Assembly: GCA_013288145.1 (NCBI GenBank)
Contig: JABDCJ010000057.1
Coordinates: 1-14,473, forward strand
Direction of reading: 5' to 3'
DNA length: 14,473 bases
Source of the DNA: Nitrososphaerota archaeon
GTDB lineage: Archaea > Thermoproteota > Nitrososphaeria > Nitrososphaerales > CADDZS01
The first letter of the stretch is position 1; each line of letters starts with the position of its first letter. A program made the translations under genes and the position numbers. Shown piece by piece: positions 12,384-14,473 of this stretch. The notes beneath the pieces were generated by a model. It was not told where the DNA came from. It worked only from the letters and a program-made list of their open reading frames with translations, and searched no databases.

Positions 12384-14473
12384 ATGGGAAAAAACCAGTT
12401 CCATAACTTCTTCGGAAAAAGAAAACACGCCGCAAGAAAAAAGGCAGGAGTTTCGGAAATCATTGGAAGTTTGATTTTCGTACTGATTTTGATGATCGGT
12501 CTTACGACAATTACCACAATCTATGGGTACTACAATAGTTACATCAATCAACTCCTTCAATATGATCGTTCTGCGCAACAAGTTGGGCAGACTTCTCTTT
12601 CTATATCTGGGCTGACGTTCGGGGCGAATCCAAACACAATCGGTACGTCTACCGCATCTCAATATTCTGAAGTCCCAATTTTGCTAACGAACAGCCAGAC
12701 TTCCACCACCCCATCCACATTTCAACAGAAGATAATATTCAATCCCTCCTCATATTCAACCAGCGAGGCATCAAACTTGGGCAATATCCGGTTCTGCCTC
12801 GATACCGTCTGCAGCTCTGAATTGTTTGCTTGGCTGGAATCATGTACACCTTCATGTACAACCGCTGCGACAAGTGCTTCAGTTTGGATCAAGCTGACAT
12901 CTTCAATTGGAGCAAATGGCGGAACTTTGACAATCTACATGGTGTTTCAGGCCACATCGACGAATTTTGACGGAAATTATTGGGGTGAGGCACCTAGTCT
13001 CTCACCCAGTTACGGGCAATACGACAATGGCGCAAACGTCTTTACATTTTACGATAATTTTGCCGGTACAACACTCAACGGAGCAAAGTGGACCACCATA
13101 AAGAGCGCAACTTCAGTGACCGTAGCCGTTAACAATGGATTAACTATTACAACAACTTCGACGGGTGCATATGCATTTGTTCAATCTCTCACGCAAACTT
13201 TTCCCCTAGTAGCCGAAACCTACACATCCAGCGGAGACTCTATTTTAGGCGTATCAACGTCCCAGTCGCTTAACGGATTCATAGCTCCATATTCCGGCTA
13301 TTCATTGAACTGGTATGCCGGAACGGATTACATGACTTACGAAGCACAATCAAGTTTTCCGACTGTTCACCAGACAACACAGGCTACCTTTCCGATAGGT
13401 ATTTGGCAGGTCACGTGGTCAGCAACGGCGGTTCAATACTTCGCAGATGGTTTTGGGAACACTTACTCAGGGACAAATAATGGAGCAGCGATCGCTAACT
13501 ATGGTATCTACATCGGACAATCAAACGGAGTCGTCGCGAGCAGCGTTTTTTCCTGGGCTAGAATGCGGGCCTATCCTCCGAACAATGTCATGCCAACAAC
13601 TTCCCTCGGCGCAAAAGCCCCGTCCGGAGCAAGCGCGGGAACATCATACTCCTTTGAGAGAAAAATCATTTACTCGCAAAGTCTCTGGTGGGCATTTTAC
13701 AGCGATGGATCAAATATTGGATACAGTACTTCGCCCGATGGTTCCACTTGGAGCACTGAAACAACAATAACATCCTCGACTGACTCGACAGAAGGTTTCA
13801 ACTTCAATCTCTGGATCAGCGGGAGTACCATCTACTACGCCCTTGGCGCGGCTGAACAGAGTTCATCGTTTCTCTGGCGATACGGAACTTTGCAGTCGAG
13901 TGGTGTCATCAGCTGGGCAATTCCTCAAACTTCAGTCTCAACTACAAACAAAGTCAATTCGTATAACTCTATAGTTACAGACACATCTGGAAACATCTGG
14001 GTTGCCCTAAATACAAATGACGGCACAAACGCCCACATTGAGGTCTGGAAATATTCTTCAGGCGCTTGGGCTAAAGAAAACGATATCTCGCCTCTTGTAT
14101 TCGATATCGCTCCAATATTAGTCCCGCTTTCAAATGGGGTCGGGCTTGTCTATGGAGAGGGATCTATTACTTCTCAGGTAAAGGTGATAACAACTACAAC
14201 AGGGGCGAGCTGGTCGTCCTCTGTTTCACCCGCTTCCGACTATGCACTTTTCTCCTCTTCAGTAGTAGCCATGGGAAGTACGCTTTACTTTGCAGGATTG
14301 GCTTCAAGCAGTGCAGGCGTCAGTACCGGAACCGTTAATTTCTGGACCTTTACCAACGGCGCTCCTACTGCCTCTTCGGAAACCCAACTTCAAGGTACGA
14401 GCTCAAGCTGGATTGTATCAATTTCATCAGAACCCTCTGATACTCTGATCGTCTTTTACGGCTCGGGTACTAC
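12384..14473 (+). CDS. Second giant pilin-like protein, cut by the window end
   Basis: The frame from ATG 12384 is open to the last base: 696 codons without a stop. The leader RKKAG followed by VSEIIGSLIFVLILMIGL is a textbook class III signal, with cleavage expected between G22 and V23. The rest aligns throughout with the preceding protein: the same four cysteines (138, 143, 154, 158), the same YWGEAP, FYDNF and ARMRAYPPNNVMP blocks of the DUF2341/ConA-like part, and the same propeller-like region with an Asp box SPDGSTW and the shared WVALNTNDGTNAHIEVW block. By eye well over half the residues are identical, so the pair arose by tandem duplication and then diverged. The missing end should hold the rest of the propeller and the pilin-type beta domain. 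Further pilus genes may follow downstream. Confidence 0.82.
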   Translation, partial: MGKNQFHNFFGKRKHAARKKAGVSEIIGSLIFVLILMIGLTTITTIYGYYNSYINQLLQYDRSAQQVGQTSLSISGLTFGANPNTIGTSTASQYSEVPILLTNSQTSTTPSTFQQKIIFNPSSYSTSEASNLGNIRFCLDTVCSSELFAWLESCTPSCTTAATSASVWIKLTSSIGANGGTLTIYMVFQATSTNFDGNYWGEAPSLSPSYGQYDNGANVFTFYDNFAGTTLNGAKWTTIKSATSVTVAVNNGLTITTTSTGAYAFVQSLTQTFPLVAETYTSSGDSILGVSTSQSLNGFIAPYSGYSLNWYAGTDYMTYEAQSSFPTVHQTTQATFPIGIWQVTWSATAVQYFADGFGNTYSGTNNGAAIANYGIYIGQSNGVVASSVFSWARMRAYPPNNVMPTTSLGAKAPSGASAGTSYSFERKIIYSQSLWWAFYSDGSNIGYSTSPDGSTWSTETTITSSTDSTEGFNFNLWISGSTIYYALGAAEQSSSFLWRYGTLQSSGVISWAIPQTSVSTTNKVNSYNSIVTDTSGNIWVALNTNDGTNAHIEVWKYSSGAWAKENDISPLVFDIAPILVPLSNGVGLVYGEGSITSQVKVITTTTGASWSSSVSPASDYALFSSSVVAMGSTLYFAGLASSSAGVSTGTVNFWTFTNGAPTASSETQLQGTSSSWIVSISSEPSDTLIVFYGSGT

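Noticed and set aside
12369..12662. Minus-strand frame of 97 codons
   Set aside because: It is antisense to the signal and helix region of the second giant pilin-like gene and to that gene's ribosome site; the product is Arg/Cys-rich with no recognisable feature.
13447..13770. Plus-strand frame of 107 codons
   Set aside because: It is an out-of-frame shadow inside the second giant pilin-like gene, whose own frame is open and strongly similar to its paralog.
9825..14473. Possible catalytic sialidase activity in the giant proteins
   Set aside because: Asp-box-like motifs show a likely fold only. I could not identify the arginine triad, Tyr/Glu pair or Asp that an active sialidase needs, so no enzyme function is claimed.

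Overview
The window looks like archaeal chromosome devoted almost entirely to secreted and cell-surface proteins. Archaeal origin is inferred from class III (prepilin-peptidase) signal peptides of the R/K-G/A-hydrophobic-SEIIG type, pilin-like beta domains, TATA-like boxes about 25-30 bases before starts with little or no leader, GGTGA-type ribosome sites inside the operon, and frequent GTG/TTG starts (5 of the 10 starts visible). Ser/Thr-rich stalks, a YVTN propeller, a DUF4382 protein and a G1 (eqolisin) peptidase would suit a terrestrial or acid-tolerant member of the TACK group, perhaps Nitrososphaerota (Thaumarchaeota). That placement is inference; the window holds no rRNA or ribosomal gene to fix it.

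Layout. Bases 1-194 are the tail of an unrecognised, charged, probably cytoplasmic protein. Bases 329-2041 (+) encode a seven-bladed YVTN beta-propeller on a long Ser/Thr stalk with a C-terminal membrane anchor. Facing it on the minus strand are a DUF4382 surface protein (2620-3837) and, upstream of it, a secreted glutamic peptidase (4056-4895). A 570-base spacer follows, with a Thr-rich gene remnant and small repeats. Next comes a small Thr/Ser/Val-rich exported protein (5470-6090), followed by a perfect 9-bp hairpin. Two paralogous exported proteins of unknown family lie in tandem (6668-7714 and 7924-8934), each followed by a hairpin plus T-rich tract. A 72-residue CxxC protein (9050-9268) separates them from the last block.

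The last block (9279-14473) is the most interesting part. It is a TATA-led operon of three pilin-like proteins: a normal small pilin (172 aa), an 843-aa pilin-like protein, and a close paralog of the latter that is still open at the window edge. In the large proteins a DUF2341-like region, a concanavalin-like region and a sialidase-type (Asp-box) propeller-like region lie between the pilin N-terminal helix and what appears to be a pilin-type C-terminal beta domain. I read this as a pilus or surface thread with very large, possibly sugar-binding heads. No prepilin peptidase, assembly ATPase or membrane platform is in the window.

No tRNA, rRNA, CRISPR array, insertion sequence or phage gene was seen. 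Domain names were assigned by eye from motifs, without profile searches.
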